Program-made: the position numbers and the translations under genes
Shown here: positions 16,701 to 24,553 of the stretch, piece after piece
Layout: the number at the start of each line of letters is the position of its first letter
How positions within the stretch are numbered: position 1 is the first letter of the stretch
Origin: VXNF01 sp965116465
GTDB taxonomy: Bacteria > Actinomycetota > Acidimicrobiia > Acidimicrobiales > CATQHL01
DNA length: 64,000 nucleotides
NCBI GenBank assembly: GCA_965116465.1
Contig: OZ220687.1
Location: 2,542,001-2,606,000 of the forward strand
Reading direction: 5' to 3'
Notes under the pieces: model-generated
The model's input: only the letters and a program-made list of their open reading frames with translations
Told to the model about the DNA's origin: nothing
The model's database searches: none

Positions 16701-19500
16701 GACCATCCCCGCCGGCGAAAACAGCGCTAACTTGGTGGTGCCGACCATCGACGATGGTGACGCGGAGATCGACAGTGTTGTCACCGTGGTTATCGTCAGC
16801 GTGGACGGCGACCTATCCGCGGTCCACCCGTCTGGTTTCGGTGCGTCGGCGAGTGTCACCGTCCACGACAATGAGAACACCGCACCGAGGGTCACCGTTT
16901 CGTCGACGAACGTCACGCGCCGCGAGGGCCAACCGGTGGGATTCACAGTCAGCCGCGGCGGCGCCACGTCCTCGGCGCTGATAGTGGCGTTGAGTGTCAC
17001 CGAGACCGGCGACGTGATCTCGCCGCCGCCTCCGGTGTCGGTCACGATCCCCGCCGGTGAGACCAGCGTCAACTTCGAGGTGGCTACCGACGATGACGGC
17101 GTCGACGAGGACGACAGCGTCATCACGGCTCGGGTCGTCGGCGATGCCGGCTACGCGATCGGTATACCCGGCTCTGCCAGCATCCCGGTCTACGACAACG
17201 ACAGCAGCGCGTTGCCCGAGGTCAGAATCCTGCAAGGAACGTGGGACATGTTCGAGGGCGGCACCGCCGGCTTCCTTGTCGATCGCTACGGTCCGCAGGG
17301 CTCGCCGCTGACCGTGGTATTGCGCGTCACCGAGACGGGCGACATGCTCTCGGCGGGGGCGCCGACATCGGTCACGATCCCCGCGCTCGAGGCCAGAGTC
17401 CTATTCGAGGTACGCACCGTCGACGACGCTGTGGAGGAGGACGACAGCACTATCACGGTCCGCGTCGCTGGCGGTTCCGGCTACACGATCGGCACGCCGG
17501 GCTCGGCGCGGGTGCCGGTCTACGACAATGACGAAGCGCCCACGATCTCCATCCGGCCGGACTTCGGGTCCTCCGAGGCCCGCCCGGCCCGATTCATCGT
17601 CAGCCGCGCCGGTTCGGCGGCGTCGGAGTTGACCGTCGAGGTGAGCGTCACCGAGACCGGCGACATGATCGACCCCGACGACGAAGGTTCGACGTCGGTC
17701 ACGATCCCCGCTGGGGCGACGAGCGTTGCCCTCGAGGTGCCCGTCGATGACGACGAGGTCGACGAGGACGACAGCATCGTCACGGCCACAATCAGCTCCG
17801 GCACCGGCTACGGGATCGGCGCGCCCGACGCCGCGAGCGTCACCGTCTACGACAATGACGACCCGCCCACGGTCACGATCCGGTCGACTCGGGGAGCGTA
17901 CGAGGGCGGCTTTGTCCGGTTCATCATCAGCCGCAGCCGCCCCTGGAGTTCTTACTTGGTTGTCGACCTGAGTGTCACAGAGACCGGTGACATGATCGAT
18001 CCCGACGACGAGGGCCCCGCGTCCATCACGATCTACTCCGGAGAGAGCGCGACGCTATATGTGGCAACCGTCGATGACACCGTCGTCGAGGACGACAGCA
18101 CCGTCACAGCCACCATCACGACCAGCACCCGCTACACGACCGGCACGCCCGGCTCGGCAAGTGTCACCGTCTACGACCAGGACGGCACTCCCATGGACAC
18201 CATCCTGCCAGCAGCGTACCGAGTGACCGAGGGAACGGCCGCCCGATTGACCGTCTACCGCAGCGGCCCCACGACATCACCGCTGACCATTGAACTAACC
18301 GTCGCCGAGAGCGGCGAAATGATCGACCCGAGTCACGAGGGGCCAACGTCGTTCACGATCCCCGCCGGCGAAGTCAGCGCAACGTTTGAGGTCCCGACGG
18401 TCGACGACGCAACCGACGAGGTCGACAGCATCCTTACGGTCACCATCAGCCAGGACGGTGGCCACACGTTCGGCGCGGTCACCTCCGCGCAACTCATCGT
18501 CATCGACAACGATCTGCCCGAACTGACTATCCAGCCGGGAACGTCACCGGTCACCGAGGGAGCCTTCGCCAGCTTCACCGTCCACCGCACCGGCCTCACA
18601 ACCTTCGGAATGGCCGTCGACGTGCGCGTCAGCGAGACCGGCGACATGGTCCATGTCGACGACGAAGGATTCAGGTCGGTCACTTTCCGCGCCCGCGAAA
18701 CCAGCGTCACCTTCGAGGTGGCCACCGTCGACGACACGCTCGCAGAGGACGACAGCACCATCACCGCCACCATCACCGCCGACACCGATTACGCGATAGG
18801 TACATCAGGCGCCGCGACCGTCACCGTCAACGACAACGACCCACCCACGATCACCGTCCAGGCGGGTGCGTCACCGGTCGCCGAAGGAGACACGGCCAGT
18901 TTCACGATCGATCGCACCGGCCCCACAACCGCGCCACAAACTGTCGAGTTGGCGGTCACCGAGACTGGCGACATGATCGACCCGAGCAATACACCGCCGA
19001 CATCGATCACCATCCTCGCCGGCCAGACAAGCGTCACTTTCGACGTAGCTACCGTCGACGACACCGCGGTCGAGGAGGCCAGCACCATCACCGCCACCAT
19101 CGTCGCCGGAACCGACTACGAGATCGGCACATCAGGCTCTGCGACGGTCACTGCCAACGACGACGACCCGCCCGTCGTTACCATCCAGGCGGGCACGTCA
19201 CCGGTCACCGAGGGCGACACGGCGAGCTTCACCGTCACCCGTACCGGGCCCACATCAGCCGCGCTGACCGTCGACGTGAGTGTTGGCGAGACCGGCGACA
19301 TGGTCGAGCCCGACGACGTGGGGTCCACCTCGGTCACGATTCTCGTCGGCGAGACCAGTGCCACCTTCGAGGTGGCGACCGTCGACGACACCGCCGACGA
19401 GGACGACAGCACCATCACCGCCACTATCACCACCGGAACCGATTACGCGATCGGCACACCCGGCTCGGCGACCGTCACCGCCAACGACGACGACCCGTAG
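13789..19500 (+). CDS. Giant secreted metzincin-like protein with 13 Calx-beta-type repeats
   Basis: A 1903-residue protein with a Sec-type N-terminal signal/anchor. A zinc-protease domain follows, with HELGHALSLVD at residues 225-235: H225, E226, H229 and D235 at the third metzincin ligand position, and a possible Met-turn IVSIMC about 40 residues later. An FN3-like region starts near residue 289. From about residue 471 to the end lie 13 Calx-beta-like repeats of about 110 residues, each with VTEGD, VTETGDMI, SVTIPAG, VDDTxxEDDSTIT and a closing VTVxDND. Acidic repeats of this type bind calcium and stiffen extracellular stalks. The protein ends directly at a repeat boundary with no LPXTG, PEP-CTERM or T9SS tail. 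Proteolytic activity is inferred from the motif only. Confidence 0.85.
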   Translation: MRLRLIPLFVVGVLLSGVIWGAASIIWSSETSADHARPDTHLIPRTVGGERIFPIPRNVVIGNPIPVCSKDYPTATQAAISWWNGDDGVGVEVFKWADAAPGEDWRTNCPVNDEESNRHLGVGGVLVYNWGNHSSSLRGSLPDCWTSPGKPPPLGCWSMEESDPDDHVDVDWNTWFGRMLIRMNPTEFPDDWDPADPTLSSDCDSSAASGTDGFKCYRLVSILAHELGHALSLVDRYTVVPGPPRSITCEDSSGTDIVSIMCNFDHRRALDYDGLKPEDKAHYRAVYVPGSVVGVTASNITSDGFVIAWDAENVHVERGVAVLWRPRADSGNMGDLQACRDPVGVWYRARLVGTPRMVSPLSSTPVGYDGGTGSVTVDFGTSGGVDREYAVVASTAGVAANATAPALEAWRDVDGDGMVDDDTIQLCSHDPALGAPGQRLGVDGYAYAYGPYSRAGTLVGDDSFVSVRTRPIVAISADRSTVTEGDEAAFTLTRVAAADAGPSMAALTVRLSVSETGTVIAGTAPVSVTIPDGATEVSFTVPTVDDTVNEDNSDITVRINSSTRYSVFVREATVTVTDDDLPLVAVAAGGSAVTEGDSAFFAVSRVGSTSSALTVDLVVSESGGDRVASTEEGSRSVTIPAGDSSVSFSVATVDDSDVEGDSTITVSVTDGTDYGVVSPGSASVTVNEDDTPPPRVSVRPRSRLPMTEGASLVFEVARGYRDPVTAPVTVNLRVSETGNVLASSDVGSRSVTIAAGDRAVTFSVSTVDDSVAEDESVVTVEVVSGTGYSFYPWSGASVAVYDNDDTPPTVAIRAVESQSPILEGFGIPEFTVIHTGAATSPVTVELLVTETGDMISAKPSTSFTIPAGANSATFQVGISDDFDVEWSSIVTVAVDSGTGYSVGSPGSASVIVLDTDVPRIHVRPVGSPIIEGTNASFTVSQAFGPSRLPTTVELRVTETGDTISSTRLASVTIPAGENSANLVVPTIDDGDAEIDSVVTVVIVSVDGDLSAVHPSGFGASASVTVHDNENTAPRVTVSSTNVTRREGQPVGFTVSRGGATSSALIVALSVTETGDVISPPPPVSVTIPAGETSVNFEVATDDDGVDEDDSVITARVVGDAGYAIGIPGSASIPVYDNDSSALPEVRILQGTWDMFEGGTAGFLVDRYGPQGSPLTVVLRVTETGDMLSAGAPTSVTIPALEARVLFEVRTVDDAVEEDDSTITVRVAGGSGYTIGTPGSARVPVYDNDEAPTISIRPDFGSSEARPARFIVSRAGSAASELTVEVSVTETGDMIDPDDEGSTSVTIPAGATSVALEVPVDDDEVDEDDSIVTATISSGTGYGIGAPDAASVTVYDNDDPPTVTIRSTRGAYEGGFVRFIISRSRPWSSYLVVDLSVTETGDMIDPDDEGPASITIYSGESATLYVATVDDTVVEDDSTVTATITTSTRYTTGTPGSASVTVYDQDGTPMDTILPAAYRVTEGTAARLTVYRSGPTTSPLTIELTVAESGEMIDPSHEGPTSFTIPAGEVSATFEVPTVDDATDEVDSILTVTISQDGGHTFGAVTSAQLIVIDNDLPELTIQPGTSPVTEGAFASFTVHRTGLTTFGMAVDVRVSETGDMVHVDDEGFRSVTFRARETSVTFEVATVDDTLAEDDSTITATITADTDYAIGTSGAATVTVNDNDPPTITVQAGASPVAEGDTASFTIDRTGPTTAPQTVELAVTETGDMIDPSNTPPTSITILAGQTSVTFDVATVDDTAVEEASTITATIVAGTDYEIGTSGSATVTANDDDPPVVTIQAGTSPVTEGDTASFTVTRTGPTSAALTVDVSVGETGDMVEPDDVGSTSVTILVGETSATFEVATVDDTADEDDSTITATITTGTDYAIGTPGSATVTANDDDP
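15199..19497 (+). repeat. Tandem Calx-beta coding repeats (13 units)
   Basis: Thirteen degenerate units averaging about 331 bp encode the repeat region. Units near the 3' end (from about 18840) are the most alike and units 3-10 more diverged, suggesting end-directed expansion. They are protein-coding repeats, not an independent element. Confidence 0.85.
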
Positions 19501-19572
19501 CGATACCGGCCTCCGGCGCGCACGTTCGGGGTATTGTCCGGCGATCTTGCAGGGCGTGGGCGAGGAGGGTGT

Positions 19573-20772
19573 GTGAGCGAGCCGCCGGGTTGCCCGGTCG
19601 TCCGTCTCGACCATCACGCCCCGGACTTCGCCGATGGGCTGTGGGACATCTATGAGGGGTTGCGCGCGGCGCGGGTGGCCTACTCGGAGACCTACGGTGG
19701 GTTCTACGTGCTGTCCAGGTACGAGGACGTGTACGCCGCGGCCCGCGATGACGAGACGTTCTCCTCGGACCGCGAGGTGGTGCTGCCCGCCACCGGCGTG
19801 GGGCGCCTGATCCCCCTCAACGCCGACCCGCCCGACCTGCAGCGCTACCGGTCGGCGCTGTTCCCGTACTTCACCCAGCGCGCCGCCGAGGCCATGGCAC
19901 CGGAGATCAGGCGCTTCACGACGACGACGATCGACGCATTCATCGAGGCGGGGTGCTGCGATCTGATCACCGACCTGGCCGCCCCGGTGCCGGCCATGAC
20001 CACGCTGGAGCTCATGGGCCTGCCGCCGGAGGACTGGGCGATCCTGGCCGAGCCGTTGCACGATCTCATCGCCTACCCCACCAGCGACCCGCGCCACGAG
20101 ACCGCCCGCGCGGGCGTCTGGGCCATCCGCGAGCGCTTCGCCGCCGAGGTGGCCGAGCGGGCCGCCTGGCCTCGCGACGACATGATCACGCACCTGCTGG
20201 GCCTCGAGGGTGAGGGCACCCTGAGCCGCGACGAGGTCGTGGACCTGCTGATGATGGTCACCATCGGGGGGTTCGACACGACGATGGCCGCCATCGGCAG
20301 CGCCCTGCTCTATCTGGAGCAGCACCCCGGCGATCGCCGCCGACTCGCGACGGATGCGAGCCTGCTGCCCGCCGCCGTGGACGAGTTCCTGCGATTCGAG
20401 GCCCCGGTCCAGGGGTTCGCGCGCACGGTCACCCGGGACATCGAGATCGGCGGCTGCCCGATCGCCGCCGGCGAGACGGTGTTCCTGCTCTGGGGCGCGG
20501 CCAACCGCGACCACGAGGCGTTCGACCGACCCGGCGACATGGTCCTGGAACGCCACCCGAACCGCCATCTGACTTTCGGCGTCGGCGGTCACCGCTGCCT
20601 CGGCTCCCACCTTGCACGAGTCGAGATGCGAGTCGTTCTCGCCGAAGCCCTGCAGCGACTCGGTGACTACTCGATCGTCCACGCGGAGGTTCGCTGGCCC
20701 CAGAGCGTCGGCATCCTCTACGGCCGCTCCCACATTCCCGCCACCTTCACCCCTTCCCGCCCGTCGTCCTGA
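19573..20772 (+). CDS. Cytochrome P450
   Basis: A 399-residue soluble bacterial P450. The I-helix oxygen-activation motif appears as GGFDTTMAA, the K-helix ExxR as EFLR, and the heme loop as FGVGGHRCLG with the thiolate Cys at about residue 342. The GTG at 19573 is chosen because a GGAGGG ribosome site lies just upstream and family homology starts here; the frame extends to 19534 without similarity. No ferredoxin or ferredoxin reductase gene adjoins it, so redox partners must come from elsewhere (the ferredoxin at 6784 is a possible but unproven partner). The substrate is unknown. Confidence 0.93.
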   Translation: MSEPPGCPVVRLDHHAPDFADGLWDIYEGLRAARVAYSETYGGFYVLSRYEDVYAAARDDETFSSDREVVLPATGVGRLIPLNADPPDLQRYRSALFPYFTQRAAEAMAPEIRRFTTTTIDAFIEAGCCDLITDLAAPVPAMTTLELMGLPPEDWAILAEPLHDLIAYPTSDPRHETARAGVWAIRERFAAEVAERAAWPRDDMITHLLGLEGEGTLSRDEVVDLLMMVTIGGFDTTMAAIGSALLYLEQHPGDRRRLATDASLLPAAVDEFLRFEAPVQGFARTVTRDIEIGGCPIAAGETVFLLWGAANRDHEAFDRPGDMVLERHPNRHLTFGVGGHRCLGSHLARVEMRVVLAEALQRLGDYSIVHAEVRWPQSVGILYGRSHIPATFTPSRPSS

Positions 20773-20827
20773 GGCCGGTCGGCCTCGGGTTCGATTCTCA
20801 CGACGCGGCTACAGTGTGGCGGTTGGC

Positions 20828-20849
20828 CGAGGTCGGGTCTCCGACCTCG
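20828..20849 (+). terminator. Leader hairpin between P450 and the ABC binding-protein gene
   Basis: CGAGGTCGG and CCGACCTCG form a perfect 9-bp stem with a GTCT tetraloop, 36 bp before the next gene's start. It could terminate the P450 transcript or sit in the 5' leader of the transporter mRNA. No T-run follows. Confidence 0.5.
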
Positions 20850-20884
20850 CTTATCCGTCGCAAACTCGCACGAGGGGAAGAACA

Positions 20885-22468
20885 ATGAGACGACACCTGA
20901 CCCTGGTACTGGCGCTGCTGGCAGTGTTCAGCCTGATCGCAGCCGCCTGTGCGGAAGACGAGGACGACACCACTACGGCGCCGCCTCCACCGCCGCCGGC
21001 TGCGGAACCGGAGGCGCCGCCTCCGCCGCCACCCGCCGACGAGCCACCGCCGCCGCCACCGGCGGACGAGCCGCCGCCACCTCCGCCACCCGCGGACGAC
21101 ATGGCCGATGACATGGGCGAGGACACGCCCGGGACGCGGGCCATCGCCGGCATCAAGGCGCTGAACCTGCCGCCGGACACCACGATCACGGTGTTCACCG
21201 AGGACCTGTCGATCCTGGGGCCGGAGGTCACCAAGGACGACTTCGAGGCCCAGTCCGGCATCAAGCTGGACATCCAGAAGTCGCCGTTCGGGGAGTACGC
21301 CTCCAAGATCCTCGCCGACGCGGCCACCCAGGCCGGCACTTTCGACGTGGTCCTCGTCGAGACCAACCGCCTCGGCGACCTCGACAACGCCGGCTACCTC
21401 GTCGACGTGACCGAGTGGGTGGAGAAGTACGACCCGGACATCGAGGACTTCATCTTCCCGATCAGCCACACCGCCTCGCAGTACAACGGGCGCTACGTGG
21501 GTCTGCCCACCGACGGCGACGTATTCATCTTCTACTACCGCAAGGACCTGCTGGAGGATCCCGCCGAGCAGGCGGCCTTCCAGGAGCAGTACGGCCGTGA
21601 GCTGACCGTGCCGGTGACCTACGACGAGTACATGGAGGTGCTGGAGTTCTTCACCCGTCCCGAGGAGAACCTGTACGGCGCCACCGAGTGGCGCATCACC
21701 CTCCTCAACTACTGGTGGTTCTGGCAGCGACTCTGGTCAGGCGGAGGCACCTACTTCCACGACGACATGTCGGCCGCCGTCAACAGCCCTGCGGGCGTGC
21801 AGGCGCTCGAGGACATGATCGCCATGGAAGCCGTGATGTCGCCCGACGCCCTGAGCTTCGGCTACGTGGAATCGGTGGAGGCCATGACCAGCGGCACCGC
21901 CTTCTCCAACATCACCTGGCCGGCGGCGGGCAAGAACGCCAACGACCCGGAGACGTCCACCACCGTCGGGAAGTGGGGCTATGCCACCGTGCCCGGTTAC
22001 GTCGTGGACGGGCAGGTCAACCAGCGCTCCATGTCGGCGCCCGGCTACACGATCCTGGTGTCGAACTACGCCGACGTGAACAAGGAGGCCGCCTACCTCT
22101 ACACGCAGTGGTTCACCAGCCCGGAGAACCTGATCAAGGCGAACCAGAACCTCGGTGGCAACACCGACGTGGTGCGCGCCTCCATCTTCGCCGACCCGTC
22201 GATGGCGGAGATCTTCCCGGGTGCGGACGAGTACCTGGACGCCCAGAAGGCGAACCTGGCCCAGGCCGTGCCCGACCCGGTGCTGCCCGGCTACGGCGAG
22301 TACGCCCAGGCGCTCGAGATCGAGCTCGGCAACGCCCTCACCGGCCAGAAGTCGCCCCAGGAGGCCCTGGACGACGCCGCCGAGGCGTGGGACGAGATCA
22401 CCGACAGCTACGGGCGCGAGGAGCAACTGCAGGTCTGGCAGAACTTCCTGGCTTCGATCGCCGGCTAG
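20885..22468 (+). CDS. Carbohydrate-type ABC transporter substrate-binding lipoprotein (family 1)
   Basis: A 527-residue extracellular solute-binding protein. The signal peptide ends at lipobox IAAAC (Cys about residue 20). A long Pro/Glu/Ala linker with several PPPPPP runs spans about residues 28-75, and the family 1 binding domain follows (KLDIQKSPFGEYASKILAD and a C-terminal ALTGQKSPQEALDDAA). The ATG at 20885 has GAGGGGAAG upstream; the longer frame to 20612 overlaps the P450 gene. It is the first gene of a transporter operon with two permeases and a MalK-type ATPase. The ligand is likely a sugar, polyol or glycoside-like compound, though the hydantoinase genes downstream leave an amide-type ligand open. 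Confidence 0.92.
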   Translation: MRRHLTLVLALLAVFSLIAAACAEDEDDTTTAPPPPPPAAEPEAPPPPPPADEPPPPPPADEPPPPPPPADDMADDMGEDTPGTRAIAGIKALNLPPDTTITVFTEDLSILGPEVTKDDFEAQSGIKLDIQKSPFGEYASKILADAATQAGTFDVVLVETNRLGDLDNAGYLVDVTEWVEKYDPDIEDFIFPISHTASQYNGRYVGLPTDGDVFIFYYRKDLLEDPAEQAAFQEQYGRELTVPVTYDEYMEVLEFFTRPEENLYGATEWRITLLNYWWFWQRLWSGGGTYFHDDMSAAVNSPAGVQALEDMIAMEAVMSPDALSFGYVESVEAMTSGTAFSNITWPAAGKNANDPETSTTVGKWGYATVPGYVVDGQVNQRSMSAPGYTILVSNYADVNKEAAYLYTQWFTSPENLIKANQNLGGNTDVVRASIFADPSMAEIFPGADEYLDAQKANLAQAVPDPVLPGYGEYAQALEIELGNALTGQKSPQEALDDAAEAWDEITDSYGREEQLQVWQNFLASIAG

Positions 22469-22519
22469 GCCATCGAACCGGGACCCGCTGCTCCAGCGGC
22501 GCCGGCTGACGTAGCCGCA

Positions 22520-22545
22520 CCCCCGGGCCCTGCGGGGCTCGGGGG
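22520..22545 (+). promoter_or_regulatory. Intercistronic hairpin after the binding-protein gene
   Basis: CCCCCGGGCCC (22520-22530) pairs with GGGGCTCGGGG (22535-22545) around a 4-nt loop, giving 11 bp with one G-U pair, between the binding-protein stop and the first permease. Such hairpins can stop 3' exonucleases or partly terminate transcription, keeping binding-protein levels above permease levels. Confidence 0.6.
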
Positions 22546-22603
22546 TCGGCGCGCCCGGCGCCGCAGCCGGGCCCTGCGGCGGCCGCGCAGCCGCTGGCTC
22601 TTC

Positions 22604-23443
22604 GTGGCACCGGCGGTGCTGCTCCTGCTGGGGCTCACCGCCTACCCCTTCGGGTACGCCATCTACATCAGCCTGCACACCTGGAAGGTCACACGCCCGG
22701 CGCGACCCTTCATCGGCTTCGACAACTTCCGGGAGCTGCTCTTCGACGACGAGCGGTTCATCAACTCCATCGAGCAGACGCTGATCATCGCCTCCTCGGC
22801 GCTCGCGCTGGAGTTCCTGTTCGGCCTGGGCATGGCGCTGCTGTTCTGGACCGCCTACCAGCGGGTCCGCTGGGTGGCCACCGGGATCCTGGTCCCCATG
22901 ATGATCGCCCCGGTGGTGGTGGGATTCACCGCCCGCATGGCGTTCAACAACAGCTTCGGGTTCCTGAACCAGATCCTCAGCCTGCTGTGGCCGGGCGACG
23001 TGAATACCCAATGGCTGAGCGACCCGACGCTGGCGCCCGTCGTGATCATCCTCGCCGACACCTGGCAGTGGGGTCCGTTCATGTTCCTGATCCTGCTGGC
23101 CGGGCTGTTGGCCACTGAGGGCGACCAACTGGAGGCGGCGGTGGTGGACGGCGCCAAGGGGTTCCGGCTCTTCTGGCACGTGGTGCTGCCGTCGATCAAG
23201 CCGATCCTCCTGATCGCCCTGGTGCTGCGCGGTCTGGACCTGCTGCGGACCTTCGACCTCGTGGCGCTGGCGACACGCGGCGGACCGGGCATCAGCTCCG
23301 AGACGATCACGTATTACATCTACAACCTCTCCTTCAAGTTCTTCGACCTCGGTATGGGCGCGGCGGCCGCCCTGTTGATGCTCGGCGGTCTCAGCATCGT
23401 GGTGTTCTTCGCCGTGCGCTCGGTCGTGAGGGCCGCCCGGTGA
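22604..23443 (+). CDS. ABC transporter permease (MalF/UgpA-like)
   Basis: An integral membrane protein of at least 279 residues with about six hydrophobic segments and the inner-membrane EAA-type loop seen as EAAVVDGAKGFRLFWHVVLP. The GTG at 22604 is the first ordinary start codon in the frame, but it has no ribosome site. The frame stays open back to the previous stop and encodes an Arg-rich stretch typical of MalF-like N-termini just before it, so a non-standard start upstream is possible. The gene overlaps the second permease by 4 bp (GTGA). It forms the channel with the next gene's product. Confidence 0.88.
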   Translation: MAPAVLLLLGLTAYPFGYAIYISLHTWKVTRPARPFIGFDNFRELLFDDERFINSIEQTLIIASSALALEFLFGLGMALLFWTAYQRVRWVATGILVPMMIAPVVVGFTARMAFNNSFGFLNQILSLLWPGDVNTQWLSDPTLAPVVIILADTWQWGPFMFLILLAGLLATEGDQLEAAVVDGAKGFRLFWHVVLPSIKPILLIALVLRGLDLLRTFDLVALATRGGPGISSETITYYIYNLSFKFFDLGMGAAAALLMLGGLSIVVFFAVRSVVRAAR

Positions 23444-24294
23444 GCCGGGTCCGCACCCGCCGCTCGCCGTTGCGCCGCGCCGGCACCAACGCCGGCCTCA
23501 CCGCCGCGCTGCTGCTGGCGCTGCTGCTGGCACTGCTGCCGATCGTGTGGGTGGTGCTCACGTCGTTCAAGCCGGAGATGCAGTGGGTCTCCGACCCGCC
23601 GGTCTGGATTCCCGGCGACTGGACCGCGGAGAGCTACACCCAGATGTGGACCGACGACGACGGCGCCGGCGCACTGTGGAACAGCCTCATCATCGTGGGC
23701 ATCGCCACGGTGGCGGCGATGACGATCGGATCGCTGGCCGCCTACAGCTTCTCGCGGTTCCGCACGGGTGGGCGCCACATCGTGACGTGGATCCTGTCGA
23801 TCAAGTTCCTGCCGCCGGTGGTGTTCGCCGTGCCGCTGCTGATCATGTTCACCGACGTCGGGCTGTACGACTCGTACCGGGGCCTGATACTGCTGTACAC
23901 CGCCTTCCAGTTGCCGTTCGTGGTGTGGTTGATGAAGGGGTTCTTCGACGAGATCCCCCTGGAGATCGAGGAGTCGGCGCGCGTCGACGGCTGCTCGTGG
24001 TTCTCGATCTTCACGCGCTTCGCGCTGCCGCTGAGCGCGCCCGGGCTGGCCGCCACCACGCTGTTGACCTTCATCTTCGGTTGGAGCGAGTACTTCATCC
24101 CGCTGGTGTTCGCCAGCCACGAGCACTTCACGGTGCCGGTGCAGCTCTCGGCCTACTTCAGCGAGGCCGTGGGTCTGGAGTGGGGACCGCAGGCCGCCCT
24201 GAGCGTCGTGGGGATACTGCCGGTGGTGCTGCTGGCCCTGTTGATCCAGAAATACCTGATCCGTGGTATGACCTTCGGCGCGGTGAAGGGCTAG
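23440..24294 (+). CDS. ABC transporter permease (MalG/UgpE-like)
   Basis: The 284-residue second permease has an N-terminal segment after a basic start and about six membrane spans. The EAA motif (EIEESARVDGCSWFSIFTRF) contacts the ATPase. The GTG overlaps the upstream permease stop. It belongs to the sugar-type uptake system completed by the ATPase at 32366; five or six enzyme genes lie between, so the operon couples uptake and catabolism. Confidence 0.93.
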   Translation: MSRVRTRRSPLRRAGTNAGLTAALLLALLLALLPIVWVVLTSFKPEMQWVSDPPVWIPGDWTAESYTQMWTDDDGAGALWNSLIIVGIATVAAMTIGSLAAYSFSRFRTGGRHIVTWILSIKFLPPVVFAVPLLIMFTDVGLYDSYRGLILLYTAFQLPFVVWLMKGFFDEIPLEIEESARVDGCSWFSIFTRFALPLSAPGLAATTLLTFIFGWSEYFIPLVFASHEHFTVPVQLSAYFSEAVGLEWGPQAALSVVGILPVVLLALLIQKYLIRGMTFGAVKG

Positions 24295-24337
24295 CGGGCG
24301 GCGGCGGAAGAGCACCGGAGACGGGAGGCGGGCACCG

Positions 24338-24553
24338 ATGGCGATCCAGGTGAAGCAGGAGTTCCCCCACTGCGAGCGGTGCGGGATCATGATCCACGAC
24401 CGGCAGCGGCGTATCGAGGCCGACGGCGGCGGGCGCGAGCCGCTGGTCTACTGCTCGGAGCTCTGCCGTGACGAGTACGTCGAGATGCACGGCCTGGCCG
24501 ACCGGGGTACCTGGGTGACCGGCGCCGGCGCCGGCATCGGGCGGAGGAGGTGA
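24338..24553 (+). CDS. Small zinc-ribbon-like protein
   Basis: A 71-residue protein with two Cys pairs, C12-x2-C15 (HCERCG) and C39-x3-C43 (YCSELCRDEY), a layout resembling MYM/TRASH-type zinc-binding domains. GGGAGG precedes the ATG, and the stop overlaps the putative GTG of hyuA. Its conserved-looking cysteines and position between the transporter and the hydantoinase genes suggest a metal-binding accessory or third subunit of the HyuAB enzyme. No function is known to me. Confidence 0.75.
   Translation: MAIQVKQEFPHCERCGIMIHDRQRRIEADGGGREPLVYCSELCRDEYVEMHGLADRGTWVTGAGAGIGRRR

Noticed and set aside
15199..19497. Regularly spaced repeats suggesting a CRISPR or minisatellite array
   Set aside because: Units of about 331 bp are degenerate and in frame, and encode Calx-beta domains.
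19534..19572. N-terminal extension of the P450
   Set aside because: The ribosome site and family start point to GTG 19573.
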